Part shown: positions 8,065 through 15,343 of the stretch, piece after piece | How the letters are laid out: each line of letters begins with the position of its first letter | Position numbering within the stretch: position 1 is the stretch's first letter | IMG/VR virus record: IMGVR_UViG_3300020428_000043 | Span: 1-33,911 of that record | Source: a virus | DNA length: 33,911 nt | Reading direction: 5' to 3' (one strand) | Program-made: the position numbers and the translations under genes | The notes under the pieces: model-generated | Database searches by the model: none | Told to the model about the DNA's origin: nothing | What the model saw: only the letters and a program-made list of their open reading frames with translations

Positions 8065-8400
8065 ATGAGACCTCTTTGTAAGTGCGGATTACGGCCACGT
8101 GCTGTTAACTATAAGAAAGGTAAGCGTACCTATTACAGAAGCCTATGTGAAGTATGTAATAATCACGGGCAGTATACAGGTGTACCTAGATGGGCTCGTG
8201 CTGGCTACAAACAGAAAGTCTCATGTGATAAATGCGGGTTCAAATCGCCTCATCCAGAAGTGTTTAGAGTATTACATTTAGACGGAAACTTAGATAATTG
8301 TAGACACAGCAACTTAAAAACTGTTTGTGCTAATTGTATATCTGTGCTATCTAAAGAAGGTATTAAGTGGAAACAGGGAGACCTAACTGCTGATTACTAG
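8065..8400 (+). CDS. HNH-like zinc protein
   Basis: A 111-residue basic protein. It has two pairs of cysteine motifs: C5-x-C7 with C28-x2-C31, and C54-x2-C57 with C88-x2-C91. The second half has the HNH pattern H71-L-D73-G-N75, N78, N83-L84 and then the C88/C91 pair, as in the small beta-beta-alpha metal nucleases. The final His expected after the last Cys pair is absent (CANCISV), so nuclease activity is uncertain. Similar small proteins occur near the tail genes of marine T4-like phages. The last 18 bases overlap the convergent dNMP kinase gene. It could be a homing-type or packaging-related nuclease, or a DNA-binding relic. Confidence 0.7.
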   Translation: MRPLCKCGLRPRAVNYKKGKRTYYRSLCEVCNNHGQYTGVPRWARAGYKQKVSCDKCGFKSPHPEVFRVLHLDGNLDNCRHSNLKTVCANCISVLSKEGIKWKQGDLTADY

Positions 8401-9003
8401 CGACTTAACTTCACTGTATAAGTCATCAATATTCATATCATTGTGAATAGTATGGTCAAATTTAGTACCAACCCAAGCCCACTCTGAAGCATGAATGTTC
8501 TGTATCTTTAGCTCATTGATTGCTACATTGCTACCTGAATTTGCATCAAGTGCTACATCATACCACTTAGGTAAACGTCCACGTTGTACCCAAATCATCT
8601 TGCCTTGTTGATTCTTAATTGCTTTTACTTCATTAGGAAAACGTACATCACTTACAATAATATCGTCTTTAGAATTACGTATTTTATTCTCTAAACTAGC
8701 GATCCAGATATCGTCATGGAAACTTTTACGACAAACTTCAGTACCCCAATATTGTAGTACCCATCTTGGTGTTAGTGTTGGCATTCCAAGTCTTTCTGCC
8801 CACCATTGATCTACTTCTTCACGCCATTCACGTGCTTCTTTTGTTCTACCTTCAAGTAAAGTTCTGTCCCAGCCAAATACTGCTGCGACTGCATCTTTTA
8901 ATGTATCAGCAAAACTTTCTCTTCTAAATTCATGGAAGTTAACAAGATAATCAGCAACAGTGTCTTTGCCGCTACCAATAAAACCACATACACCAATAAT
9001 CAC
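8383..9003 (-). CDS. gp1: Deoxynucleoside monophosphate kinase (gp1-like)
   Basis: A 206-residue P-loop kinase. The Walker A is G7-FIGS-G12-K13-D14, with Asp in place of Ser/Thr as in T4 dNMP kinase. A Walker B-like strand DDIIVSDVRFPNE follows, with an Arg-rich lid around residues 50-65. It phosphorylates dNMPs to dNDPs for phage DNA synthesis in the cytoplasm. The start is GTG at 9003, preceded by AGGAG 8 bases upstream; no ATG fits as well. A strong inverted repeat covers this ribosome site. The 3' end overlaps the HNH-like gene on the other strand by 18 bases. Confidence 0.85.
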   Translation of the reverse strand: MIIGVCGFIGSGKDTVADYLVNFHEFRRESFADTLKDAVAAVFGWDRTLLEGRTKEAREWREEVDQWWAERLGMPTLTPRWVLQYWGTEVCRKSFHDDIWIASLENKIRNSKDDIIVSDVRFPNEVKAIKNQQGKMIWVQRGRLPKWYDVALDANSGSNVAINELKIQNIHASEWAWVGTKFDHTIHNDMNIDDLYSEVKSLVISS

Positions 9004-9012
9004 AAATAATTC

Positions 9013-9044
9013 TCCTAGTTAATATACTATACAGTATACTAGGA
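9013..9044 (-). promoter_or_regulatory. Hairpin overlapping the dNMP kinase ribosome site
   Basis: A near-perfect inverted repeat: TCCTAG + TATACT on one arm and AGTATA + CTAGGA on the other, 12 pairs in all, with a 4-base loop and a 4-base bulge (TTAA). On the minus-strand message the right arm contains most of the AGGAG ribosome site of the dNMP kinase, so folding would hide it. There is no T-run, so it is unlikely to be an intrinsic terminator. Confidence 0.55.
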
Positions 9045-9066
9045 TTAATTTATAATGTCAAGTATT

Positions 9067-9369
9067 TTATTTGAATTTGTTAAGTCTTCTTACCAAACGA
9101 GTGGCTGTATTGATATTTTTTGTACGTGATTGACGTCTAGCCTGTTGAGGTCCAGTTCTAGCACGGGTAGTTTTCATACGCTGTGCTTGTGCAATATTAG
9201 GATGATCCCAGCATTTGGACGGATGTGATACTTGTCTACTTTTGCGTGGGCCTGACGGACAACGGAACTTCATTTTGACTGTTCCGCCTCTTGCAGTGGA
9301 CTTGCCTCTACCCCAAACCATACCGTCGTATAGTTCATCGCCTTCCCACATAAATTCGTCTGCTTTCAT
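9067..9369 (-). CDS. Small basic conserved phage protein
   Basis: A 100-residue, strongly basic protein (many Arg and Lys in residues 20-100, for example TRARTGPQQARRQSRTKN). It has only two Cys (in RCPSGP and KCWDH) and a Trp/Asp-rich N-terminus (MKADEFMWEGDELYDG). I chose the ATG at 9369 because it overlaps the gp13 stop as TAATG and has AGGAT just upstream; an ATG at 9384 lies inside gp13. The charge suggests nucleic-acid contact, and proteins of this look sit near neck genes in related phages. I do not know its role. Confidence 0.75.
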   Translation of the reverse strand: MKADEFMWEGDELYDGMVWGRGKSTARGGTVKMKFRCPSGPRKSRQVSHPSKCWDHPNIAQAQRMKTTRARTGPQQARRQSRTKNINTATRLVRRLNKFK

Positions 9370-10127
9370 TATCCTATAACCCAACTATATCCGTGACCGC
9401 CTGGAACCTGCGTTGTAAGTTCCATTGTTAGTCTTTCTAAATCTGCTGTACCTTCTGCTTTTAGTGAAGGTCCGTTTAGAGCTGTACCACCTTGTGGACC
9501 TGCAATACTTGCAAATTTTTCTCTTGCTTGTCCTAGCATAACTTTACAGTTAGCAAGTGTATAATCTTTAATCCACTGTCCTGCATATACATCTTGTAAA
9601 ATTGTATAGTCAGGCTTTTCATTGTATGCCCAAAGAAGTACTTGTTCTTCACCTCTTGGACGTTGCATAATAATTAACTTTTTACTTTGAGGATTCCAAG
9701 TAAAGTTGATAAACGAACCAAACATCTTTCCAACAAGTTCTTGGTATTGTGCAAATAGTTCGTATGTTGCCAGTCCGCCCATGTTAGTTGAACTTAACAA
9801 ATACGTATTAGTGTATGCTAAGTTGAATGGTTCGAACACTGTACCGCCTGTACCGTTACCTGTTCTACTACCAACACTTCTTCTGTATATTTGTCTTACT
9901 TGCTGTATTTCGTGTGGTAATGTATATTCGTTTTTGTCTTTTTCTAAAGTGAGCGTTATGTAACTTTCTTCAACTGCGTTATCGCTACGTTGTCTAAAAA
10001 CACCCATAGCACGTTTTAATCCTGTTTCGTAATGAATAGGATCTAGTTCAACGTCAATCATACCGTCGCCTAGCATTGCTTTACAATAGTCGAATACTTC
10101 TTGTTTTGATGTTTCTATCTGGCTCAT
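9369..10127 (-). CDS. gp13: Neck protein gp13
   Basis: A 252-residue protein. The N-terminal region (VFDYCKAMLGDGMIDVELDP followed by GLKRAMGVFRQR) matches the T4 gp13 pattern of a short helix, an I-x-V-E-L strand and a helix. Head-completion neck proteins gp13 and gp14 close the filled head and form the tail-docking surface. The start is the ATG at 10127, which lies 5 bases after an ATAAATA motif; an upstream ATG at 10178 would run through the divergent gp14 promoter. The stop overlaps the following gene by one base. T4 gp13 has about 309 residues, so this is a shorter version. Confidence 0.8.
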   Translation of the reverse strand: MSQIETSKQEVFDYCKAMLGDGMIDVELDPIHYETGLKRAMGVFRQRSDNAVEESYITLTLEKDKNEYTLPHEIQQVRQIYRRSVGSRTGNGTGGTVFEPFNLAYTNTYLLSSTNMGGLATYELFAQYQELVGKMFGSFINFTWNPQSKKLIIMQRPRGEEQVLLWAYNEKPDYTILQDVYAGQWIKDYTLANCKVMLGQAREKFASIAGPQGGTALNGPSLKAEGTADLERLTMELTTQVPGGHGYSWVIG

Positions 10128-10168
10128 ATAAGTATTTATGCCTTTCGCTACTTTAGGTAAATACTTAT
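10128..10168. promoter_or_regulatory. Mirror-image divergent late promoters of gp13 and gp14
   Basis: A perfect 11-base inverted repeat: ATAAGTATTTA at 10128-10138 and TAAATACTTAT at 10158-10168, separated by 19 bases. Each arm is a late-promoter-like element: ATAAATA on the minus strand (10133-10139, 5 bases before the gp13 ATG) and GTAAATA on the plus strand (10157-10163, 8 bases before the gp14 ATG). Together they occupy the whole 44-base gap. Confidence 0.6.
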
Positions 10169-10171
10169 ACA

Positions 10172-11551
10172 ATGCCAAGACTCAGTTTATATAGACCCGA
10201 AAAAGGGAACGATTACAAATTTCAAGACAAAACAGTCTGGGAAATGTTCCAGGTTGGCGGTACTGATGTGCTTGTACACAAGTATGTAGGTCCCGGAAAT
10301 TCGCAGGAAAAAACAGCAGCTACACCAACATATAGCACAGATGATCCTACAAATATTCAGGATATGCTGTTCTTAGAAAACAGAGATCGTAAATATGATC
10401 CAGATGTGTATAGATTACGTGGTGTATATAATGTACAAGACATTGATTTTAACCTAAGTCAATTTGGTCTATTTCTACAAAATGACACAGTGTTTATTAC
10501 ATTCCATATTAATGATACTGTTGAAAAATTAGGCAGAAAAATAATGTCAGGCGATGTTATTGAGTTGCCACACTTAGATGACGAACATGCTCTTAATGAT
10601 TTAAATTATGCATTAAAACGTTTTTATGTAATTGAAGATGTTAATCGTGCAGCAGAAGGATTTTCAAATACATGGTATCCACACTTGTACAGAGCAAAGT
10701 GTAAACCATTAGTAGACTCACAAGAATTCAAACAGATTTTAGATGGTATTGCAGATAAAGATGCATTAAAAGGTACTTGGAACGCAGAATCAACTTACTT
10801 CCCAGGAGATATTGTTATTGCTCCTAATGGTGAAAAGTATCAAGTTGTAGCAGAAGTTACAGGTGTTGAACCACCTAACACAACGTATTACAAACTTGCA
10901 GATACACTCAAAGATATTATGAGTACGTATGAAAAAGAAATGCAAGTTACACAAGCAGTTCTTGATCAAGCAGAAGCAGATTCGCCACAAGGAGGTTATG
11001 ACACTAGTAGATTCTATACTATGCAAGTTGATAACAAGGGTAAAACAGAACTTGTTACAGCAGACAGTGATGACTTACTAATTCCTAGTACAGACAAAGA
11101 TGGTAATACATTACTTGATGACAAAGGTAACCAAGTCTATATGTCTATTACTGCTGATACTGCATACCAAACACCAGAAGGCAATGCATATAAAGGTTAT
11201 CTAATTGGTGACGGGTTACCAGAAAATGGTGCACCGTTTACACAAGGTATAGCATTTCCACTTAATCCTATTGAAGGACAGTTCCACTTACGCACTGATT
11301 ACAAACCTACACGCTTGTTTAGATTTGACGGAGTGCGTTGGAGAAAAACTGAAGATGATGTAAGAATGACTAGAAGTAATTTAGGACCAAGTCAAGTAGG
11401 TGCAGGCAAAGATTTTGCAGGACATGATGCTGCAATAAGTAAAGGTAAAGATTCGTTTATTAACAATACAACAGTTAACAATATTGGTGGTAAACAAGTT
11501 TCAGAAAAACAGAGCTTGAGTAAAGCACTTAGACCGAAGGCAGACGATTAA
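10172..11551 (+). CDS. gp14: Neck protein gp14
   Basis: A 459-residue protein; T4 gp14 has 256. The N-terminal 200 residues carry the signature of marine T4-like gp14: RLSLYRPEKGNDYKFQDKT, MFQVGGTDVLVHKYVGPG, LENRDRKYDPDVYRLRGVYN, DIDFNLSQFGLFLQNDTVFI and MSGDVIELPHL. The remaining 250 residues are an extension with a chitin-binding-like strand pair (GTWNAESTYFPGDIV) and a segment FRFDGVRWRK that resembles the W/F-x-G-x-x-W module found in the sheath and fibres. It forms the neck with gp13. It overlaps gp15 by one base (TAATG). Confidence 0.85.
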   Translation: MPRLSLYRPEKGNDYKFQDKTVWEMFQVGGTDVLVHKYVGPGNSQEKTAATPTYSTDDPTNIQDMLFLENRDRKYDPDVYRLRGVYNVQDIDFNLSQFGLFLQNDTVFITFHINDTVEKLGRKIMSGDVIELPHLDDEHALNDLNYALKRFYVIEDVNRAAEGFSNTWYPHLYRAKCKPLVDSQEFKQILDGIADKDALKGTWNAESTYFPGDIVIAPNGEKYQVVAEVTGVEPPNTTYYKLADTLKDIMSTYEKEMQVTQAVLDQAEADSPQGGYDTSRFYTMQVDNKGKTELVTADSDDLLIPSTDKDGNTLLDDKGNQVYMSITADTAYQTPEGNAYKGYLIGDGLPENGAPFTQGIAFPLNPIEGQFHLRTDYKPTRLFRFDGVRWRKTEDDVRMTRSNLGPSQVGAGKDFAGHDAAISKGKDSFINNTTVNNIGGKQVSEKQSLSKALRPKADD

Positions 11552-13047
11552 TGGATTTCTTTTACGATGGACAGATAAGAAGATACGTAACACAGTTTAT
11601 GAGAGCATTCATCGGTTTTAAATATGAAGCTGGTGATAAGACTCAACAAACTATACCTGTTATGTACGGAGACCTTTCAAGACAGGTTGCTGCAATTATC
11701 AGAGAAAATTCTGAGAACAAGTTACCTACTGTTCCTAGAATGGCTTGTTATATTTCAGGACTACAAATTGATAGAGATAGATTAGCTGATCCTTCATTCA
11801 TTAGTAAAATGAGTGTTAGAGAAAGAGACTTTACATTTGATGAATCTACAGGCGAGCCTAATTATACAGGTGCTCAAGGAAATGCATATACTGTTGAAAG
11901 ACTTATGCCTACTCCTTTTATCTTAACCATGAAAGCAGATATTTGGACTTCTAACACAGATCAAAAATTACAAATACTAGAACAAATTTTAGTATTGTTT
12001 AATCCAGCTATGTCTATTCAAACAACAGACAACTATATTGATTGGACAAGTTTAAGTGTAATTAATTTAGAATCAACTCAGTTTACATCACGTGCTATAC
12101 CTACAGGAATCGATGACGAGATTGATGTATGTACGTTAGAGTTTACAATGCCGATATACATTTCACCTCCAACTAAAGTTAAAAAACTTGGTGTTGTTAG
12201 AAGTGTTATTGCAAACATATTTACAGAGACAGGTGATGTAGCAAATCTAAGTGACTTAGTTTATGATGCTACAACAGCACAATCTACTCAATACATAAAT
12301 GCACGTTACGGTGTATTATTGTTTAAATCAAATAATAATCAAGCATACGATTATGATTTAACTATTGTAGATGACGATGAGGCAGTAAATGCTTTAGGAA
12401 TTGATGTTAAAGAACAAAAAAGTAAAACTACAGAAATTGATTGGAATGGAGTATTAGATAAACTAGGTGGATTTAAAGCAGGTGCAAAGATATATTTCAG
12501 ACAGCCTACGGGCTATGAAATGGTTGGAACATATGCTGTTAATCCTTCTAACTCTAAAGTATTATTAATAACATTTGACCAAGACACTATTCCTACTAAC
12601 ACAACTATTGCATCAACTGTAAATGGCGTTGCTGCTCGTGCTACTGTTGATGCTATTATTGATCCTTACAAGTTTAATCCTGTTGAGAAATGGGGAAGTT
12701 TATCGGCAATACCACTAGGTACAAGATACCTAGTTCTTGATAATATTAACGACAGTGATAACGTTGGACAAACGTATGGAGAAACACCATACAATGAAGC
12801 ATATGATGGGCCTGATGCATGGAAAGGAACAACAGGTGAAGATCCTATTATTATAGCCAATGCTATTATTGAATGGAATGGTACAAACTGGATCACATTA
12901 GCAGATCCAAACACACTAGCAAATCCAACATATTTCCAAAACTTAAAAACAGGTATCCAATATAAATGGACTGGTACTGAATGGCTCAAGTCGTTCGAAG
13001 GTGAATACTCGCCAGGTTATTGGAGAATTGACCCTAATCCAGCATAA
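11551..13047 (+). CDS. gp15: Tail sheath stabiliser/completion protein gp15
   Basis: A 498-residue protein; T4 gp15 has 272. Residues 1-230 match the family: MDFFYDGQIRRYVTQFMRAF, then VMYGDLSRQVAAIIRENSEN, MACYISGLQIDRDR and a long strand-rich core ending PIYISPPTKVKKLGVV. gp15 caps the sheath and tube and joins the tail to the neck. The extra C-terminal 250 residues contain two module copies, IIEWNGTNWITL and YKWTGTEWLKS, like those in the sheath and fibres. The start overlaps the gp14 stop (TAATG). Confidence 0.85.
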   Translation: MDFFYDGQIRRYVTQFMRAFIGFKYEAGDKTQQTIPVMYGDLSRQVAAIIRENSENKLPTVPRMACYISGLQIDRDRLADPSFISKMSVRERDFTFDESTGEPNYTGAQGNAYTVERLMPTPFILTMKADIWTSNTDQKLQILEQILVLFNPAMSIQTTDNYIDWTSLSVINLESTQFTSRAIPTGIDDEIDVCTLEFTMPIYISPPTKVKKLGVVRSVIANIFTETGDVANLSDLVYDATTAQSTQYINARYGVLLFKSNNNQAYDYDLTIVDDDEAVNALGIDVKEQKSKTTEIDWNGVLDKLGGFKAGAKIYFRQPTGYEMVGTYAVNPSNSKVLLITFDQDTIPTNTTIASTVNGVAARATVDAIIDPYKFNPVEKWGSLSAIPLGTRYLVLDNINDSDNVGQTYGETPYNEAYDGPDAWKGTTGEDPIIIANAIIEWNGTNWITLADPNTLANPTYFQNLKTGIQYKWTGTEWLKSFEGEYSPGYWRIDPNPA

Positions 13048-13050
13048 GTA
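13044..13050 (+). promoter_or_regulatory. ATAAGTA motif 5 bases before an ATG
   Basis: The plus strand reads ATAAGTA, TTTTA, then ATG at 13056. It overlaps the gp15 stop codon (TAA within the motif), as at gp16. It is a one-base variant of the late consensus. Confidence 0.35.
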
Positions 13051-13055
13051 TTTTA

Positions 13056-13445
13056 ATGCAAAAGAGAGCCGGAATATTATACCTATCATTAGATACTCAG
13101 CGAATACTACTAATTCTAGAGAATGAAAAGTGGACTGTTCCTACGTTTTCAAAAAAGACTTCTGTAATTAATGACAGTTTAGAATTACAAGAAGACTTTT
13201 CTAAAGGTAAAATTGTTCCTATTGAATTATATTTGAGTCTAGATAAAGGATTTGAATACGGAACCTATATTTGTTTAGTAAAGAAAGAATTTTTAACTAC
13301 AAAAGCAAATACAATTAGTTGGTGTGATATGAATTTCTTACCCAAGAACTTGCACACAGGTCTTCGAAACACATTAAATAATAATCTAATAAGAACAAAA
13401 ATAGAAACTATATTGGAGTTAAACAAAGATGTTAACACTATCTGA
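13056..13445 (+). CDS. Nudix-fold-like protein lacking a Nudix box
   Basis: A 129-residue protein. The first strands (RAGILYLSLDTQRILLILEN) and the WTVPTF segment look like the start of a Nudix hydrolase. The C-terminal part (W-C-D-MNFLPKNLHTGLRNTL) resembles the closing W-x-x-L-x-x-LPxNLHxG-type segment of phage Nudix proteins. The catalytic Nudix helix (G-x5-E-x7-R-E-x2-E-E-x-G) is not present. Only a short stretch with SLELQEDF stands in its place, so nucleotide-hydrolase activity is unlikely. The fold call is from pattern memory only. The 3' end overlaps the next gene by 17 bases. Confidence 0.6.
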   Translation: MQKRAGILYLSLDTQRILLILENEKWTVPTFSKKTSVINDSLELQEDFSKGKIVPIELYLSLDKGFEYGTYICLVKKEFLTTKANTISWCDMNFLPKNLHTGLRNTLNNNLIRTKIETILELNKDVNTI

Positions 13446-13692
13446 AGAACCAAGATTTATTAAAGACGTTAAAAACTTTCATGAAAGAATTAAAAATGTA
13501 TCTGATGAAGTAGAAAAAGCACAGTGTAACGGACTTCTTGAAAAACTTCTCGAGGTAGTAAAAAAGTTAGATGAAGTACACGCTAACCTTGCATTTGACG
13601 CAAAGGCTATGTCACAAGCAACTGAACAACGTAATGATATTGCTGTTGTTAGAAAAACTCTTGATAAAAGATTGAAAGATCTTAAATGCTAG
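13429..13692 (+). CDS. Small helical protein of unknown function
   Basis: An 87-residue charged, helical protein (for example EKLLEVVKKLDEVHANLAFD), likely a coiled coil. The start overlaps the Nudix-like gene, with GGAG 10 bases upstream. Its TAG stop (13690-13692) interlocks with the TAG stop of the convergent fibre gene through a shared CTAG. It resembles the small unknown proteins often found near gp15 in marine T4-like phages. Role unknown. Confidence 0.7.
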   Translation: MLTLSEEPRFIKDVKNFHERIKNVSDEVEKAQCNGLLEKLLEVVKKLDEVHANLAFDAKAMSQATEQRNDIAVVRKTLDKRLKDLKC

Positions 13693-15317
13693 ATTGTAGC
13701 AAAACTCTTAATAGTAATTGATCCTACCATAGCACCGTGATTAGTACATTGATATCTGTAACCGCCTGATATTCCTGCAGGAATTTTCCAATACAATACT
13801 CCGCCAGTCTTTGCATTTGCACTAGCACCTGTAGTTACTGTTCCAGTATCTGATACATGTACTAGACCTGTATTATATGCTGCACTTGTAGCATCTTGAA
13901 TTTGGAATGGATGACTTGCTGAAACTCCTTGTAAATTAAATGCAATAGTTGTTCCGCTAATTGCATAAATTGTAGGGTTAGCTCCAGTATATTGATCAAA
14001 ATTATATGATGAAGTACCAGAGTGTCCAACAACCAATTGTGTAATTGCTGGTAAGTAAACATCTGAAACTTTTAATCCTGCTGATGTTACATCACCTAAG
14101 TCATCAAAGTCAGTTGCTCCGCCGCCCGATCCTGTAATAGTAACACTGTCTCCACTAGCATTTGTTGTAAGTGTAATATTTGTACCGGCTGTAAGTGTTA
14201 GTGTATCAGTTGTAGTATCTGCTACAACATCACTTTGACCAGCAACAGAAATAGTGCTAAATGCATTTTGGTTTGCATCGCCACCGCCGCCTGATGCTGA
14301 AGGTGCCCATTTTGCACCGTCCCATTTAAGTACTTGTCCGCTTGTTGGTGCAGCAGTTGTTGTGTCAACATCACTTAGTGCATCGATAGATAATGTTCCA
14401 ATTCCTGTAATATATCCTGCACCGTTTGTTAACTGAGTGTTATTTGTAGGTATAGTTGGTCTACCTGTTAAAGAAGCATACGCTCCGTCAAAGGCATCTG
14501 TAATACCAAAGCCTACAATAGTTGTTGGCTTACTTGTAATGTCATTCCACGCAACACCTGTAATATAACTTGAAAGATCTGGTGGAGTGTATGTAAACAC
14601 ACCAGTTGTATTATCGTACGCAATTCCTCCGAAACTTGATGCTGATGCATTAGCACCAATACTTAATGCTGTAAGTTGTAATAAACTAGGCTGGTTGCTT
14701 AGGTTATTGTAATTTAAAAAGTATGAACTGTCGAACCCGTCTAGTGTATCTGCATCAGTACCGGCACCACCTGTTGTACTATCTACACCTGGTACCCAAT
14801 TAGAGCCGTTCCATTTTAAAACTTGTCCTGTAGTTGGTGCTGTAGTTACTGTATCTACATCTGATAAAAAGTCAATACTAAATGCAGTCATGTCTAACGT
14901 TATTTTGTCTAATGCTGCGTCACCAACTGATTGAATGTTTACTCCGCCGGCAATAGTAAGTGTGTCTGTTGAAGCATCTGCAACAACGTTTGCACCTGTG
15001 TCGGGTGTAATAGTTGAGAATATATTACCACTTGCGCCACCGCCTGACGATGTTAGCGTAACTGTATCTGTACTAGCATTTGTAGTAATAGTCATACCAG
15101 TACCAGCGACTAAGTTTAGTGTGTCTGCTCCACTATCTGCTGAAACACTGTCTTGTCCTGAAACTGCTATAGTAGCAAATGATAGGCTTGAACCGCCTCC
15201 CCCACCGCCTCCACCAGAGATAACGATATCCCAAGTCGTACCGTTCCATTGCCATGTAACGCCACCGCTTGTATATTGATCTCCTACTAAAGGACTGTTT
15301 GGAAATGCTAGTGCCAT
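13689..15317 (-). CDS. Fibre-like virion protein with C-terminal cupredoxin-like domain
   Basis: A 542-residue, Gly/Ser/Thr/Asp-rich protein. The N-terminus (SPLVGDQYTSGGVTWQWNGT) is typical of marine phage tail-fibre proteins and is followed by a run of eight Gly. The body repeats two units: a beta segment like STDTLTIAGG / TDTLTLTAGTN, and the module PTTGQVLKWNGSNWVPG / PTSGQVLKWDGAKWAPS. The last 100 residues have a cupredoxin look with H469 (SHPFQI), C524, H527 and M530 (CTNHGAM), the type-1 copper ligand set. No signal peptide. An AGAGGA ribosome site and a late motif 19 bases upstream drive it. Probably a host-contact fibre. Confidence 0.8.
   Translation of the reverse strand: MALAFPNSPLVGDQYTSGGVTWQWNGTTWDIVISGGGGGGGGSSLSFATIAVSGQDSVSADSGADTLNLVAGTGMTITTNASTDTVTLTSSGGGASGNIFSTITPDTGANVVADASTDTLTIAGGVNIQSVGDAALDKITLDMTAFSIDFLSDVDTVTTAPTTGQVLKWNGSNWVPGVDSTTGGAGTDADTLDGFDSSYFLNYNNLSNQPSLLQLTALSIGANASASSFGGIAYDNTTGVFTYTPPDLSSYITGVAWNDITSKPTTIVGFGITDAFDGAYASLTGRPTIPTNNTQLTNGAGYITGIGTLSIDALSDVDTTTAAPTSGQVLKWDGAKWAPSASGGGGDANQNAFSTISVAGQSDVVADTTTDTLTLTAGTNITLTTNASGDSVTITGSGGGATDFDDLGDVTSAGLKVSDVYLPAITQLVVGHSGTSSYNFDQYTGANPTIYAISGTTIAFNLQGVSASHPFQIQDATSAAYNTGLVHVSDTGTVTTGASANAKTGGVLYWKIPAGISGGYRYQCTNHGAMVGSITIKSFATI
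14317..14336. repeat. 20-base exact repeat shared with the second fibre gene (copy 1)
   Basis: These 20 bases encode part of the Q-V-L-K-W-D-G module and are identical to 17708-17727 in the neighbouring fibre gene, in the same orientation. Two further protein-level copies of the module lie near 14789-14835 and 18217-18262. Such identity allows recombination between the fibre genes. Confidence 0.75.
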
Positions 15318-15336
15318 AATATTTGTTCCTCTACTG

Positions 15337-15343
15337 TATTTAT
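15337..15343 (-). promoter_or_regulatory. Candidate late promoter (ATAAATA) of the fibre gene
   Basis: ATAAATA lies on the minus strand 19 bases before the fibre ATG at 15317 and overlaps the stop region of the protease gene. A ribosome site AGAGGA lies between motif and start, so this is a conventional leader. Confidence 0.5.

Noticed and set aside
10124-10178. Start of gp13 at the in-frame ATG at 10178
   Set aside because: Would run over the gp14 promoter and start codon; the ATG at 10127 follows a promoter motif.
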